Origin: Pseudomonadota bacterium
GTDB taxonomy: Bacteria; Myxococcota_A; UBA796; SXON01
Reading direction: 5' to 3'
NCBI GenBank assembly: GCA_005778355.1
Contig: SXON01000160.1
Span: 1 to 60,864 of the forward strand
Length of the DNA stretch: 60,864 nucleotides
Shown here in pieces: positions 42,349 through 51,498 of this stretch. The notes beneath the pieces were generated by a model that saw only the letters and a program-made list of their open reading frames with translations, did no database searches and was not told the DNA's origin. Positions within the stretch are counted from its first letter, which is position 1; every line of letters begins with the position of its first letter. A program made the translations under genes and the position numbers.

Positions 42349-44943
42349 TTACTCCACCACGAGGGGGGGGCGCGGCGCCTCCCAACCGTCGTTGTCGACG
42401 TCGACGAGAATGGCGCTCGTCGCCGCCCAAGCGTAGCTCCCCGGCCACACGGCGGTGATGGGTCGCTCGGTACTCTCGGCCACCACCACGTAGGCAACGT
42501 CGGCGGCCGGCGCGAGCTCGAACTCCGCGCGGCACCAGTTGGGCGCACGACCCGTGCAGTCTGCCGTGGCGACGATGACGTCGTTCTCGTAGAGGTGGAG
42601 CCGATCGACGGGGATCCACGAGGGCGCCTGCGCCCGCACGTTCAAGGTCGAAGGCGCGACCACGCGACCGGGGGCCCAGGCCCCATCGATCTTGGCGTCG
42701 AGGAAGACGCCGCGGGAAACGACGGTGGCACGCGCGGCCATCGCTGACTTGAGCGCCTCGTCGTCGAAATTGGCGAGCGTGTCGCCGGTGTACAACCAGG
42801 AGTAGTTCAGCCCCGGGTCGCCGCCTCGGTGGCTGTGGCTGTCGGTGACGCCGACGGGCGTGACCAGCTTCCCGCGGCTGACGAGGTCGACGTAGTAGGG
42901 GAAATACTCCAAGTACGTCCCAGAGTTCAGTAGCTCCATCGCGTCGAAGTCGTTGCTCCACTTGTTGCCGATGCCGATGGTGCCGCTGGCCAGCTGGTAG
43001 TCGGCGAGCTCGAACATCCCGGAGTTTCCGAGCGGGTGGTTCGACTGGATGATGCCGTCCTGGCCGATCGACTCGCGGATCCAGGCGAACAGCGCGTCGG
43101 TGCTCTCGACGCCGAACCACCAGCGGGGCGCGCCACCGTTGGGTCGACCGTCTTGCTCGCCCGGGTAGGCGTTGAAATGCCCGCGGGGAACCGGGCTCAC
43201 CTCGTCGGCCACCACCGTCTTGAGCCACGCTTCGAGGCCCATGGCGCGCAGCGTGGGGTTGTAGTCGACGATGTGGTCGTGGTCGGTGCCGAAGTGCACG
43301 TCGGTGCCGGTGGCGGCGGTGACGAGGAGCCGCTCCTCCATGGAGATACCACCGTCGGCCGAGGGCGCGGCGTGGCTGTGCGGATCGATGGTCAAAGCAC
43401 CGTCCACCTCGTAGGCCAGCGCGAGGCTGGCGGGGAGCTCGGTGGTTTGCGCCGGGCCGATGGTCAACGTCGCCGTGGCCACCTCGTAGCGGCTACCGCG
43501 GTGCACGGTCACGGTGTAGTCCCCGGCTTCGACCGGGAACGTGGCCTCGCCGTCGAGGACGTAGCCAGTCATGGCGTATCCGCCAGGGCGCCCGGGGAAG
43601 AAGCGGTCGTCCTCCACCACCGGGTCGGCGCCGGTGAAGGCGACGAGCACCGTGGCGGGGCCGCCATCCGCGACCGTCACGTGCAGGTAGCCGGGTGGCG
43701 CCAGCTCGATGTCAGGCGTCTCGACCACCGGGCTGGCGCCGAAGCCCTCGGCGAAGTCGATGGGCACCGCGCCGCTGCCCAGGGAGGCCAGGGCGTTGTC
43801 GTGGCTTCGGTCGTAAGCGCCGATGTTTGCGTAGCCGCTGGGCAGGTCGATGCCGATGCCGGTGCCGCGTCCGGTCGCGACGAAGCTTTGCACGCCGTAG
43901 CCCGGGGCACTCCAGCTCCCGTCGCTGCCCGTCACGGCGAAGCCAAGCACCGCCCCGTTGGCGTCGAGCAGATGGACACGGGCACCGGGGAGGCCCACGC
44001 CGTTGGCGGTCACCGTGCCCCCGATCTCTTCGAAGCTCACGCCCTCGCGTTGCAGGCGCTCGCGCTCGAGCGTGGCCACGTCGGGGCCCACGCCCACACG
44101 CGCGGTCCAGCTCGTCGAGTCGCCGGGCGCCACGGTGGCCACCGGGCCGAAGGCGCTCAGGCCCGCCGCGAGGCTCGAAAGCACGTCACCGAAGGCGTTG
44201 GGCTGCAGGCTGCCCGTCCCGGACATCACCGCGAAGACCCCCTCGTTGCGGCGGCCGACCAGCGCCTCCATGCTTCGCTCGCCTTCCTCGGGGTCGTCAA
44301 AGCCCGTGGCCGGTCGCCAGTTCTCGCCCACCTCCTGGGCGACGATGGCCACGAGGCCGACGCCGGAGGAGAAGTCGGTGGCGTCGTCGTTGTAGACGGT
44401 GGTGGTGACCTCGAGCGACCAGGCGCCGGGCTCCAACGTGTAGTCGGTCACGACCGTGAGCGCGTGCTCGGGGACGACGTCGCCGATGGCACCCGTCGCG
44501 AGTCGCATCGCCGCGCCTCGGCCGGTCACCCGCACGTGGGCGCGCCCGTCGCTGCCGTCGCTCAATACCTCGACGGCGGTGGCATCCACCACCCGAGCGA
44601 GGCTCACCATGGGCGCCAGCTCGTCGATCATGTCGCGACCGGGCTGCCCTGGCTCGCGTACGAGGTCGGCGTCGATGAGGTTGCCGCCGTAGTCGACGTA
44701 GTAGCCAGAGTCGCCCACCGCCTCGATGATGAAGCGCACGCGGTCGTTGTAGATCTTCACGTCGCCGAGCTGTCCCTCGGCGGAGATGCCGCCGAAGAGC
44801 GCGGCGGGATCGGTCAAGACGCCGGCGCGCACGGAGGCGGGGCCGAGGCGTTCGCTGAGGTCGGGGGCGGCGCCGCTGCCGCTGTCGCCCGTGTCGTCGA
44901 AGGAAGGGCAGCCCTGGAGGGCAAACATGAGGGTGGGGGACAT
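42349..44943 (-). CDS. CehA/McbA-like PHP-type metallohydrolase lipoprotein
   Basis: This protein has about 864 residues from the ATG at 44943, with lipoprotein leader MSPTLMFALQGC. Residues about 30-510 are beta-rich domains of unknown role with a carboxypeptidase-like segment (IGGTVTANGVGLPGARVHLL). Residues about 515-780 carry PHP-like metal motifs: LTIDPHSHAAP, VHFGTDHDHIVDYNP, IIQSNHPLGNSG and GVTDSHSHRGG. It ends in a beta domain with Cys. It is the first gene of the operon leading to arginase. Substrate unknown. Confidence 0.82.
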   Translation of the reverse strand: MSPTLMFALQGCPSFDDTGDSGSGAAPDLSERLGPASVRAGVLTDPAALFGGISAEGQLGDVKIYNDRVRFIIEAVGDSGYYVDYGGNLIDADLVREPGQPGRDMIDELAPMVSLARVVDATAVEVLSDGSDGRAHVRVTGRGAAMRLATGAIGDVVPEHALTVVTDYTLEPGAWSLEVTTTVYNDDATDFSSGVGLVAIVAQEVGENWRPATGFDDPEEGERSMEALVGRRNEGVFAVMSGTGSLQPNAFGDVLSSLAAGLSAFGPVATVAPGDSTSWTARVGVGPDVATLERERLQREGVSFEEIGGTVTANGVGLPGARVHLLDANGAVLGFAVTGSDGSWSAPGYGVQSFVATGRGTGIGIDLPSGYANIGAYDRSHDNALASLGSGAVPIDFAEGFGASPVVETPDIELAPPGYLHVTVADGGPATVLVAFTGADPVVEDDRFFPGRPGGYAMTGYVLDGEATFPVEAGDYTVTVHRGSRYEVATATLTIGPAQTTELPASLALAYEVDGALTIDPHSHAAPSADGGISMEERLLVTAATGTDVHFGTDHDHIVDYNPTLRAMGLEAWLKTVVADEVSPVPRGHFNAYPGEQDGRPNGGAPRWWFGVESTDALFAWIRESIGQDGIIQSNHPLGNSGMFELADYQLASGTIGIGNKWSNDFDAMELLNSGTYLEYFPYYVDLVSRGKLVTPVGVTDSHSHRGGDPGLNYSWLYTGDTLANFDDEALKSAMAARATVVSRGVFLDAKIDGAWAPGRVVAPSTLNVRAQAPSWIPVDRLHLYENDVIVATADCTGRAPNWCRAEFELAPAADVAYVVVAESTERPITAVWPGSYAWAATSAILVDVDNDGWEAPRPPLVVE

Positions 44944-44967
44944 CGCGGAGTTGGTTAGCCCGGAGGC

Positions 44968-45516
44968 GTGCACTTTGCCGACCTCGCCAACGCCGCGAGC
45001 GCGCTCACGCTCTTGCGGCTCGTCCTCGGGGCGCTGGCCCCCTTCGCGGGCGTGGAGGCGCTGCCCTGGTTGTACGGCTTCGCCATCCTCACCGACGTGA
45101 TCGATGGTCCGGTGGCGCGGCGGCAGGGCACTGCGGGCGCCGCAGGCGCCACGCTCGACGCCTGGGCCGACAAGGTGCTGCACGTGAATCTGGCGTGGAC
45201 CCTCGTCAATCTCGACCGGATGCCCGCGCTCTACATGCTGGCTTGGTTCGCCCGCGAGCTCATCCAGGTCCTGCTCATCCCGGTGCTGGTGCACCGCTGG
45301 CGCACGGGTATCGGCCAGCCACGCACCAGCCGCTGGGGCCGCGCCACGGCGATCGGCCTGTTCCTGGCGGTGTGCTCGGTGCTCTTGGGCATCGACGCCC
45401 GCCCCGCTACACTGCTCACCGGCCTACTTGGCACCGTCGCTGGGCTGGACTACGCCCGCGTACACTTGTCTCCCTTGTTCGCGCCCGCGCGCCCCCCCGA
45501 GGTTTCCCGATGCTGA
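44968..45516 (+). CDS. CDP-alcohol phosphatidyltransferase family protein
   Basis: This 182-residue integral membrane enzyme starts at GTG 44968 (MHFADLANAASALTLLRLVL). The CDP-alcohol phosphatidyltransferase signature is complete: DVIDGPVARRQG, then GATLDAWADKV, fitting DxxDGxxAR...GxxxDxxxD. Four or five hydrophobic segments surround it. It transfers a phosphatidyl group from a CDP-lipid to an alcohol; which alcohol cannot be told. The next gene starts 7 bp inside its end. Confidence 0.85.
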   Translation: MHFADLANAASALTLLRLVLGALAPFAGVEALPWLYGFAILTDVIDGPVARRQGTAGAAGATLDAWADKVLHVNLAWTLVNLDRMPALYMLAWFARELIQVLLIPVLVHRWRTGIGQPRTSRWGRATAIGLFLAVCSVLLGIDARPATLLTGLLGTVAGLDYARVHLSPLFAPARPPEVSRC

Positions 45517-47477
45517 TCGCGCTCCTGCTCGCCTGCCCCGAGGTCGAGTCTACCAAGGATACAACTGACTATTTCCCTGGTGACGCCGACGCCGACGGCT
45601 ACTCGACCGAAGAGGGCGACTGCAACGACGACGATCGCACCGTCCACCCGGGCGCGAGCGAGACCTGGTACGACGACATCGACCAGGACTGCAACGGCGG
45701 CAGCGACCACGACCAGGACGGCGACGGCGTGGAGGTGTCGAGCGACTGCGACGACGCCAACGCCGAGATCGCCCCCGGCCTCGCCGAGGAGTGCAACGAC
45801 ATCGACGACGATTGTGACGGCGACATCGACGAGGACGTGGAGGGCAGCCAGAGCGCCTACGTCGATGCCGATTACGACGGCTGGGGCGACGAGAACGCCG
45901 ACATGGTCACCTTTTGCGACGACGAGGTGCCTGCAGGCTACTCGCTCCTTCCCGGCGATTGCGACGACACCGAGCGCAGCGTGGCCCCCGACGCGCTGGA
46001 GATCTGCGACGGCCTCGACAACGACTGCGACAGCGACATCGACGAAGACGCGGTCGACGCGAGCCCCTTCTACATGGACGCCGACCTCGACGGCTACGGC
46101 ACCGACGGCGTGTGGGTGCGTGCCTGCGAGGCGCCGGAGGGGTGGAGCGAAGACGTGGGCGATTGCGACGACACGCAGTCCGGCGTGCACCCCGGGGCCG
46201 ACGAGTACTGCAACGAGCGCGACGACGATTGCGACGAGAACGTCGACGAGAACGCGGTCGACCGCGTGGAGAACTACGAGGACCAGGATGGCGACGGCTA
46301 CGGCGCCCCGGGCACCGACGACTTCCGCTGCGAGTACGCGGGCGTGCTCGACAACACCGACTGCGACGACGAAGATGCCGCCGCCAACCCCGGCGCCACC
46401 GAGGTGTGCGATCTCGTCGACAACGACTGCGACAGCGGCGTCGACGAGGACCTGCCGGTCTTCCCGGCGTGGACCGACGCGGACGGCGACGGTCACGGCG
46501 ACGCCACGCTCTCCGCTGCGGACTCCTGCGGCAACGTGGGCGGTGTGTCCATCCTGGACGACGACTGCAACGACGCCGACGCCGCGATTTCCCCGTCGGC
46601 CACCGAGGTGTGCGACGACATCGACAACGACTGCTCGGGCGATGCCGACAGCGACGCGGTCGACGCGAGCTTCTTCTACATGGACGTCGATGCCGACGGC
46701 TACGGCGTGTCGGGCGAGGGTCTGTTTCTCTGCGAGGCCGAGGGGGAGTACACCGTCACTCTCGACGGCGACTGCGACGATGAAGACGACACCCGCAACC
46801 CCGGCGTGGCCGAGACCGACGACGACCGCGACGAGGACTGCGACGGCTGGGTCGACGAGGACTGGGTGAGCGTGGGCGACATCGTCGTGACCGAGGTGGC
46901 GCGCCAGCCGTGGATCGGCGGCACCTCGACGGTCACCGACGCGGAGTGGTTCGAGGTGTACAACGCGGGCTCGGTCACCATCGACCTCGCGAGCTGGGTC
47001 GTCACCCGCTCCAACACCGACGCCGGCACCGACGGCTTCGCCGTGGATCCCTCGCTCTCCCCGGTCCTCGCCCCTGGCGACTACGCCGTCTTCTGCGAGA
47101 CCGAGCTCTACGCGATGGCCAACGACGCCAACAGCTTGCTGGTCTGCGACTACGCCTACGGCGATCCCACGCAGTCCGACACCTACGTGAGCGAGTACGT
47201 CGACAACACCTTCCACCTCCAGCGCGACGAAGACACGCTCGCCTTCACGCTCGACACCACGGCGATCGACAGCGTGAACTGGAGCTACGACGAGACGATG
47301 GACACCTGGCCGCGCACGGCCACCTACTCGATGCAGCTCGACCCGCTGGTGCTCACCGCGAGCGACAACGACGACTACGGGAACTGGTGCGTCACGCCGT
47401 CGGAGACCTGGTACGACGATGGCGCCTCGGCCGTGGAGTACGGGACGCCCGGCCTGGAGAACGAGGATTGTATCTAG
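45510..47477 (+). CDS. MopE-repeat lipoprotein with lamin-tail domain (paralogue 1)
   Basis: This protein has 655 residues from the ATG at 45510, with leader MLIALLLACPEVES. It has seven Asp/Cys repeats of about 60-70 residues (DCNDDDRTVHPGASETWYDD, DCDDEDAAANPGATEVCDLV and similar, each ending in a DNDCDG-type loop). These are followed by a lamin-tail domain (GDIVVTEVARQPWIGG, WFEVYNAGSVTIDLASWVV). Acidic, extracytoplasmic, probably Ca2+- or Cu-binding. The next gene is a close paralogue and starts inside this one's 3' end. Confidence 0.88.
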   Translation: MLIALLLACPEVESTKDTTDYFPGDADADGYSTEEGDCNDDDRTVHPGASETWYDDIDQDCNGGSDHDQDGDGVEVSSDCDDANAEIAPGLAEECNDIDDDCDGDIDEDVEGSQSAYVDADYDGWGDENADMVTFCDDEVPAGYSLLPGDCDDTERSVAPDALEICDGLDNDCDSDIDEDAVDASPFYMDADLDGYGTDGVWVRACEAPEGWSEDVGDCDDTQSGVHPGADEYCNERDDDCDENVDENAVDRVENYEDQDGDGYGAPGTDDFRCEYAGVLDNTDCDDEDAAANPGATEVCDLVDNDCDSGVDEDLPVFPAWTDADGDGHGDATLSAADSCGNVGGVSILDDDCNDADAAISPSATEVCDDIDNDCSGDADSDAVDASFFYMDVDADGYGVSGEGLFLCEAEGEYTVTLDGDCDDEDDTRNPGVAETDDDRDEDCDGWVDEDWVSVGDIVVTEVARQPWIGGTSTVTDAEWFEVYNAGSVTIDLASWVVTRSNTDAGTDGFAVDPSLSPVLAPGDYAVFCETELYAMANDANSLLVCDYAYGDPTQSDTYVSEYVDNTFHLQRDEDTLAFTLDTTAIDSVNWSYDETMDTWPRTATYSMQLDPLVLTASDNDDYGNWCVTPSETWYDDGASAVEYGTPGLENEDCI

Positions 47478-49603
47478 TTTTCTTTCTCGTCCTCGGCTGC
47501 GGGCCGGTCGACGAGAAGGAGAATTACGTCCCGGAGACCGACGCCGACGGCGACGGGGTGTCGCCCGACGAGGGAGACTGCGACGACGCCAACGCGGCGG
47601 TTTTTCCCGGTCAGCGGGAGACCTGGTACGACGGCGTCGACCAGGACTGTGACGGCAACGACGACGACCAGGACGGCGACGGCAGCGACGTGGCCGTCGA
47701 CTGCGACGACCTCGACCCGCGGAGCTTCCGCGGCGGGGCGGAGGTGTGCGACGGTCGCGACAACGACTGCGACGGGGCAGTGGACGACAATCCGGCCGAC
47801 GGCCTCGTGCTCTACACCGACACTGATCGCGACGGCCTCGGCGCCGGCGAGTCGCTGTGGGCCGCGTGCGAGCCCATCGACGGCACGACCGACGTGCTCG
47901 GCGACTGTGACGACCTCGACCCCCAGAGCTTCCCCGGCGGTAGCGAGGTGTGTGACGGTCGCGACAACGACTGCAATGGTGCCGTCGATGACCGGCCCTC
48001 CGACGGCACCGAGTACTACCCAGATCGCGACGGCGACGGCTACGGTGAGCTCGATGACGGTGAGCCGCGCTGCGCGCTCGACGCGGGCTGGGTGGAGAGC
48101 GGCAACGACTGCGACGACAACGACGCGCTGGTCTTCCCGGGGGCCGAGGAGCTCTGCGATCTCGAGGACAACGACTGCGACGGCGCCATCGACGGCGAGA
48201 CGGTGGGCGACCGCACCTACTTCGCCGACCTCGATGCCGACGGCCATGGCGACCCGGAGACTTCGGCGGAGGCCTGCGGGATCCCGACGGGCTACAGCGA
48301 GCTGTCTGACGATTGTGACGATGGCGACGCGAGCCGGGCACCCTCGCTCGACGAGACTTGCGACGAGGTCGACAACGACTGCGACGACCTCGTTGACGAC
48401 TCGCCGCTTGACGGGGCCATCTGGTACCCGGATGGCGATGCCGACGGCTTCGGCGACGCCGACGCCGGGGAGAGCGCCTGCGCCCAGCCCGAGGGCACCC
48501 TCGCCGACGGCAGTGACTGCGACGACGCCGACCCCGCCGTTTACCCTGGTACGACCGAGACCTGCGACGACCGCGACAACGACTGCGACGGCGCCACCGA
48601 CGAGCCCGACGCGCTCGACGCGAGCACCTTCTATTACGACGCCGACGTCGATGGCTACGGCGTGGCCACGCCCACAACCCCCGCCTGCCGCGAACCCCGC
48701 GGCTACGCGCCCACCGCCGACGACTGCGACGACACGGACAGCACAGTGAATCCCGGGCGTGCAGAGCGTTGCGACGGTCGCGACAATGACTGTGACCTGA
48801 GCAGCGATGAGGAGGCAGTCGACGCGCCCACCTGGTATACCGACGGCGACGGCGACGGTCACGGCGCGGGCGAGGGGACGGAGGCCTGCGAGGGCGAGGC
48901 GGGCCAGACCCTCGACGGCGAGGATTGCGACGACGCCGACGGCGCGGTGTCACCCTCGGCGAGCGAGGCCGACAACGGTGCCGATGACGATTGCGACGTG
49001 CTGGTGGACGAGGACTTCGTCGTCGAGGGCGATCTCGTCGTGACCGAGATCGCCCGGCAACCCTACACCGGCGGCAGCGGCACGAGCACGAACTACTACG
49101 CGCAGTGGATCGAGGTCTACAACGTAAGCGCACGTGTGCTCGCCCTCGACGGCTGGTACCTCGGCGACATCGCTGGCAACGGCGCTTTCGTGCCCCCCGC
49201 GGCGGCGATCCGGGTCGAACCCGGCGCCCACGCGGTGCTGTGCTACGACGACTCGAGCTTCGCGACGCCCTCGGTGTGTGACTACACCTGGGCCGACAGT
49301 CTCTGGGGCGAGGGCTTCTACGACGCCACGCTCTACCTCGACCGCGACGACGACCTCGTGATGCTCTACGCCGGCACCGAGCGCATCGACGAGGTGCACT
49401 GGACCTACGACGACGCCAGCGGCTACTGGCCGCGCACGGCCACCTACTCGATGGAGCTCGGTGACAGCGCCTACGACAGCGCCCTCAACGACGACGAGAA
49501 CTACTGGTGTATCGCCAGTAGTAGCGACGTGTGGAGCGACTCGTCGCTGGTGGGGCATCCCGACTACGGGACACCGGGGCTCGCAAACGGGGAGTGTCCG
49601 TGA
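47468..49603 (+). CDS. MopE-repeat lipoprotein with lamin-tail domain (paralogue 2)
   Basis: This protein has 711 residues. The TTG at 47468 is the only start that keeps the leader LYLVFFLVLGC; it overlaps the end of paralogue 1 by 10 bp. Eight Asp/Cys repeats follow (DCDDLDPRSFRGGAEVCDGR, DCDDADPAVYPGTTETCDDR), then a lamin-tail domain (GDLVVTEIARQPYTGG, WIEVYNVSARVLALDGWYLG). The shared ending WPRTATYSM...YGTPGL shows the two genes arose by tandem duplication. Confidence 0.87.
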   Translation: MYLVFFLVLGCGPVDEKENYVPETDADGDGVSPDEGDCDDANAAVFPGQRETWYDGVDQDCDGNDDDQDGDGSDVAVDCDDLDPRSFRGGAEVCDGRDNDCDGAVDDNPADGLVLYTDTDRDGLGAGESLWAACEPIDGTTDVLGDCDDLDPQSFPGGSEVCDGRDNDCNGAVDDRPSDGTEYYPDRDGDGYGELDDGEPRCALDAGWVESGNDCDDNDALVFPGAEELCDLEDNDCDGAIDGETVGDRTYFADLDADGHGDPETSAEACGIPTGYSELSDDCDDGDASRAPSLDETCDEVDNDCDDLVDDSPLDGAIWYPDGDADGFGDADAGESACAQPEGTLADGSDCDDADPAVYPGTTETCDDRDNDCDGATDEPDALDASTFYYDADVDGYGVATPTTPACREPRGYAPTADDCDDTDSTVNPGRAERCDGRDNDCDLSSDEEAVDAPTWYTDGDGDGHGAGEGTEACEGEAGQTLDGEDCDDADGAVSPSASEADNGADDDCDVLVDEDFVVEGDLVVTEIARQPYTGGSGTSTNYYAQWIEVYNVSARVLALDGWYLGDIAGNGAFVPPAAAIRVEPGAHAVLCYDDSSFATPSVCDYTWADSLWGEGFYDATLYLDRDDDLVMLYAGTERIDEVHWTYDDASGYWPRTATYSMELGDSAYDSALNDDENYWCIASSSDVWSDSSLVGHPDYGTPGLANGECP

Positions 49604-49684
49604 GAGGCTGTCGGCGATAGGCCTTAGGCGGCAGGAGGGCGGCTGCGGGGCTTGGCCCTCGCATCCGCAGGTTACGACGTCGGC

Positions 49685-50578
49685 ATGCTCATCGCGTCGC
49701 TCATGGCTTGCACCTCGCCACTCGATAGCGCCGCTGCCGAGACCGGCGGCACCGAAAGCGTCGATTCCGGGTCGCGCGACACGGGCGATTCCGCCGACAC
49801 CGGCGACACCGGCACGGCGGGCTTCGCGTCGCCCGAGAGCGTGCTCCACGACGCCCAGGCCGACGTGTACCTCGTGTCCAACATCAACGGCGGCGCCACG
49901 GAAGTCGATGACAACGGCTTCATCTCCAAGCTGGCCCCAGACGGGACAGTGCTCGACCTGAAGTTCATCGACGGGGCCGACGCCGACGTCGAGCTGAACG
50001 CGCCGAAGGGAAGCTACATCGTCGGTGATTGGCTATGGGTGGCCGATATCGACACGATGCGCGTGTTCGACCGCGAGACCGGGGAGTCCCTGCGCACGTT
50101 CCCCGTCGAAGGCGCAACGTTTCTCAATGATGTCACCTTCTCCGGCGAGGACGGGGTGTTCGTGTCGGACTCCGCCGCCACGGGGAGGGACACGTCGATG
50201 TGGGCCGTCAACAGCGGCGGTGACACGTTCTTCCAGGCCAGCGGCGACGAACTCCCGAAGCCCAACGGGCTGTACTTCCAGTACCCCTCGATCTTCGCCC
50301 TGTCCGACGGCGAGCTGGTGGAGGTGCAACTCAACAGCGACATCGGCAGTCGCGAGGCGCTGCCGGCGGCGCAGCTCGACGGCCTCGTCAAGGACAACGA
50401 CGGGAACTACATTGTTTCGAGCTGGGAAACGAGCACGCTTTACCGGCAGGGCCGTGCGGGCTGGGAGGTGCTCGCCGAGAACCTGACCTCGCCCGCCGAC
50501 ATCGGCTACGACGTGTCGCGCAACCAGCTCATGGTCCCGCTGTTCACCGAGAACGAGGTGGTGCTCCTTCCGCTGTGA
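49685..50578 (+). CDS. SMP-30/gluconolactonase-like beta-propeller lipoprotein
   Basis: This protein has 297 residues from the ATG at 49685, with leader MLIASLMACTSPLDS (a TTG at 49652 would give a longer leader). After a Thr/Asp/Gly linker (DTGDSADTGDTGTAG) come propeller blades such as VYLVSNINGGATEVDDNGFI, WLWVADIDTMRVFDRETGES and YIVSSWETSTLYRQG. Fits SMP-30/NHL-like propellers; no confident catalytic metal ligands were identified. Surface-exposed. Confidence 0.75.
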   Translation: MLIASLMACTSPLDSAAAETGGTESVDSGSRDTGDSADTGDTGTAGFASPESVLHDAQADVYLVSNINGGATEVDDNGFISKLAPDGTVLDLKFIDGADADVELNAPKGSYIVGDWLWVADIDTMRVFDRETGESLRTFPVEGATFLNDVTFSGEDGVFVSDSAATGRDTSMWAVNSGGDTFFQASGDELPKPNGLYFQYPSIFALSDGELVEVQLNSDIGSREALPAAQLDGLVKDNDGNYIVSSWETSTLYRQGRAGWEVLAENLTSPADIGYDVSRNQLMVPLFTENEVVLLPL

Positions 50579-50700
50579 GCGGCCGGGACCGATGCGCCGA
50601 GGGGCGACAAGGTGAGCGTTGTTGACGAAGAGCGACGGGATGGGACAGGCTGTGCGAGCCACCAGCCGTTCCACCGGGTAATGCGCGCGGAGGAGATCCC

Positions 50701-50886
50701 ATGGGCCGTTCACCCACCACCCAGGCCAAGCGCCAGCGAGAATTGAACCTGAGCGAGCGCGCGCGCGACAAGGCCGCCCAGCGCGCTGAGCGCAAGCAGG
50801 AGAAGGCAAACCGCCCCCCGACCGACGGCGACCCCGATCTCATCGGCATCGTGGCCGGCCCGCAGCCCAACCCGCTCGACGACTGA
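50701..50886 (+). CDS. Small basic conserved-type protein
   Basis: This 61-residue ORF has GGAGGAG 5 bp before the ATG. It is Lys/Arg-rich at the N-terminus (RSPTTQAKRQRELNLSERAR, then KAAQRAERKQEKANR) and ends GIVAGPQPNPLDD. Similar short basic proteins of unknown function occur in related bacteria. The upstream gap 50579-50700 shows no other feature. Confidence 0.65.
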   Translation: MGRSPTTQAKRQRELNLSERARDKAAQRAERKQEKANRPPTDGDPDLIGIVAGPQPNPLDD

Positions 50887-50916
50887 CGAAGCCGAACGCG
50901 CGGCGCGGCTTCGCCC

Positions 50917-51486
50917 ATGGTCCTTGCCTTCCACAAGCCCTACGGCGTGCTCTGCCAGTTCACCCGCAACGAGCCCGGCCAGCGCACGCTGGCCGACTTC
51001 GGCTTCCCAGCGGAGGTGTACCCCGTGGGGCGGCTCGACCAGGACTCCGAGGGCCTGCTGTTGCTCTCCGACGAGCCTGGGTTCAACAACCGCCTGCTCC
51101 ACCCGTCTACCGCCCACCCGCGCACCTACCGCGTCCAGGTCGACGGGACGCCCACGCCCGAGGCCCTCGAGCGGCTCCGTCGCGGCGGCCTCATCATCGA
51201 CGGTCACCGCAGCCGACCCTGCCGCGTGCATGTGCCGGATCCGCAACCGGTGGTCCCGCCGAGAGAACCGCCCGTGCGTTTCCGCAAGTCCATCCCCACC
51301 ACATGGATCGAGCTCACCCTCACCGAGGGCAAGAACCGGCAGGTGCGCCGCATGACCGCTGCGGTGGGCTTCCCCACGCTCCGACTTATCCGGGTGGTGA
51401 TCGGCCGTCTCGAGGGCCAGGGCCTCGCCGAAGGTGCTTGGAAGCGGCTGACGCCGGAGGAGCTCGCCCTGGTGTGGGCGCGCTGA
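50917..51486 (+). CDS. rluE: 23S rRNA pseudouridine synthase, RluE-like
   Basis: This 189-residue RsuA/RluE-type pseudouridine synthase lacks an S4 domain. Motifs: FHKPYGVLCQFT, GRLDQDSEGLLLLSD (catalytic Asp), HPRTYRVQVDGTP and EGKNRQVRRMTAAVGFPTLRL. RluE modifies 23S rRNA near position 2457 (E. coli numbering). Assignment to RluE rather than RluF/RsuA is by length and domain content. Confidence 0.9.
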   Translation: MVLAFHKPYGVLCQFTRNEPGQRTLADFGFPAEVYPVGRLDQDSEGLLLLSDEPGFNNRLLHPSTAHPRTYRVQVDGTPTPEALERLRRGGLIIDGHRSRPCRVHVPDPQPVVPPREPPVRFRKSIPTTWIELTLTEGKNRQVRRMTAAVGFPTLRLIRVVIGRLEGQGLAEGAWKRLTPEELALVWAR

Positions 51487-51498
51487 GCGGCCCGGCGC

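Noticed and set aside
45450..49133. Very long minus-strand open frame (about 1200 codons) opposite the MopE-repeat genes
   Set aside because: It is the shadow of repetitive GAC/GGC codons on the plus strand; its translation is Arg-rich low complexity with no domain, while the plus strand has clear repeats and lamin-tail domains.
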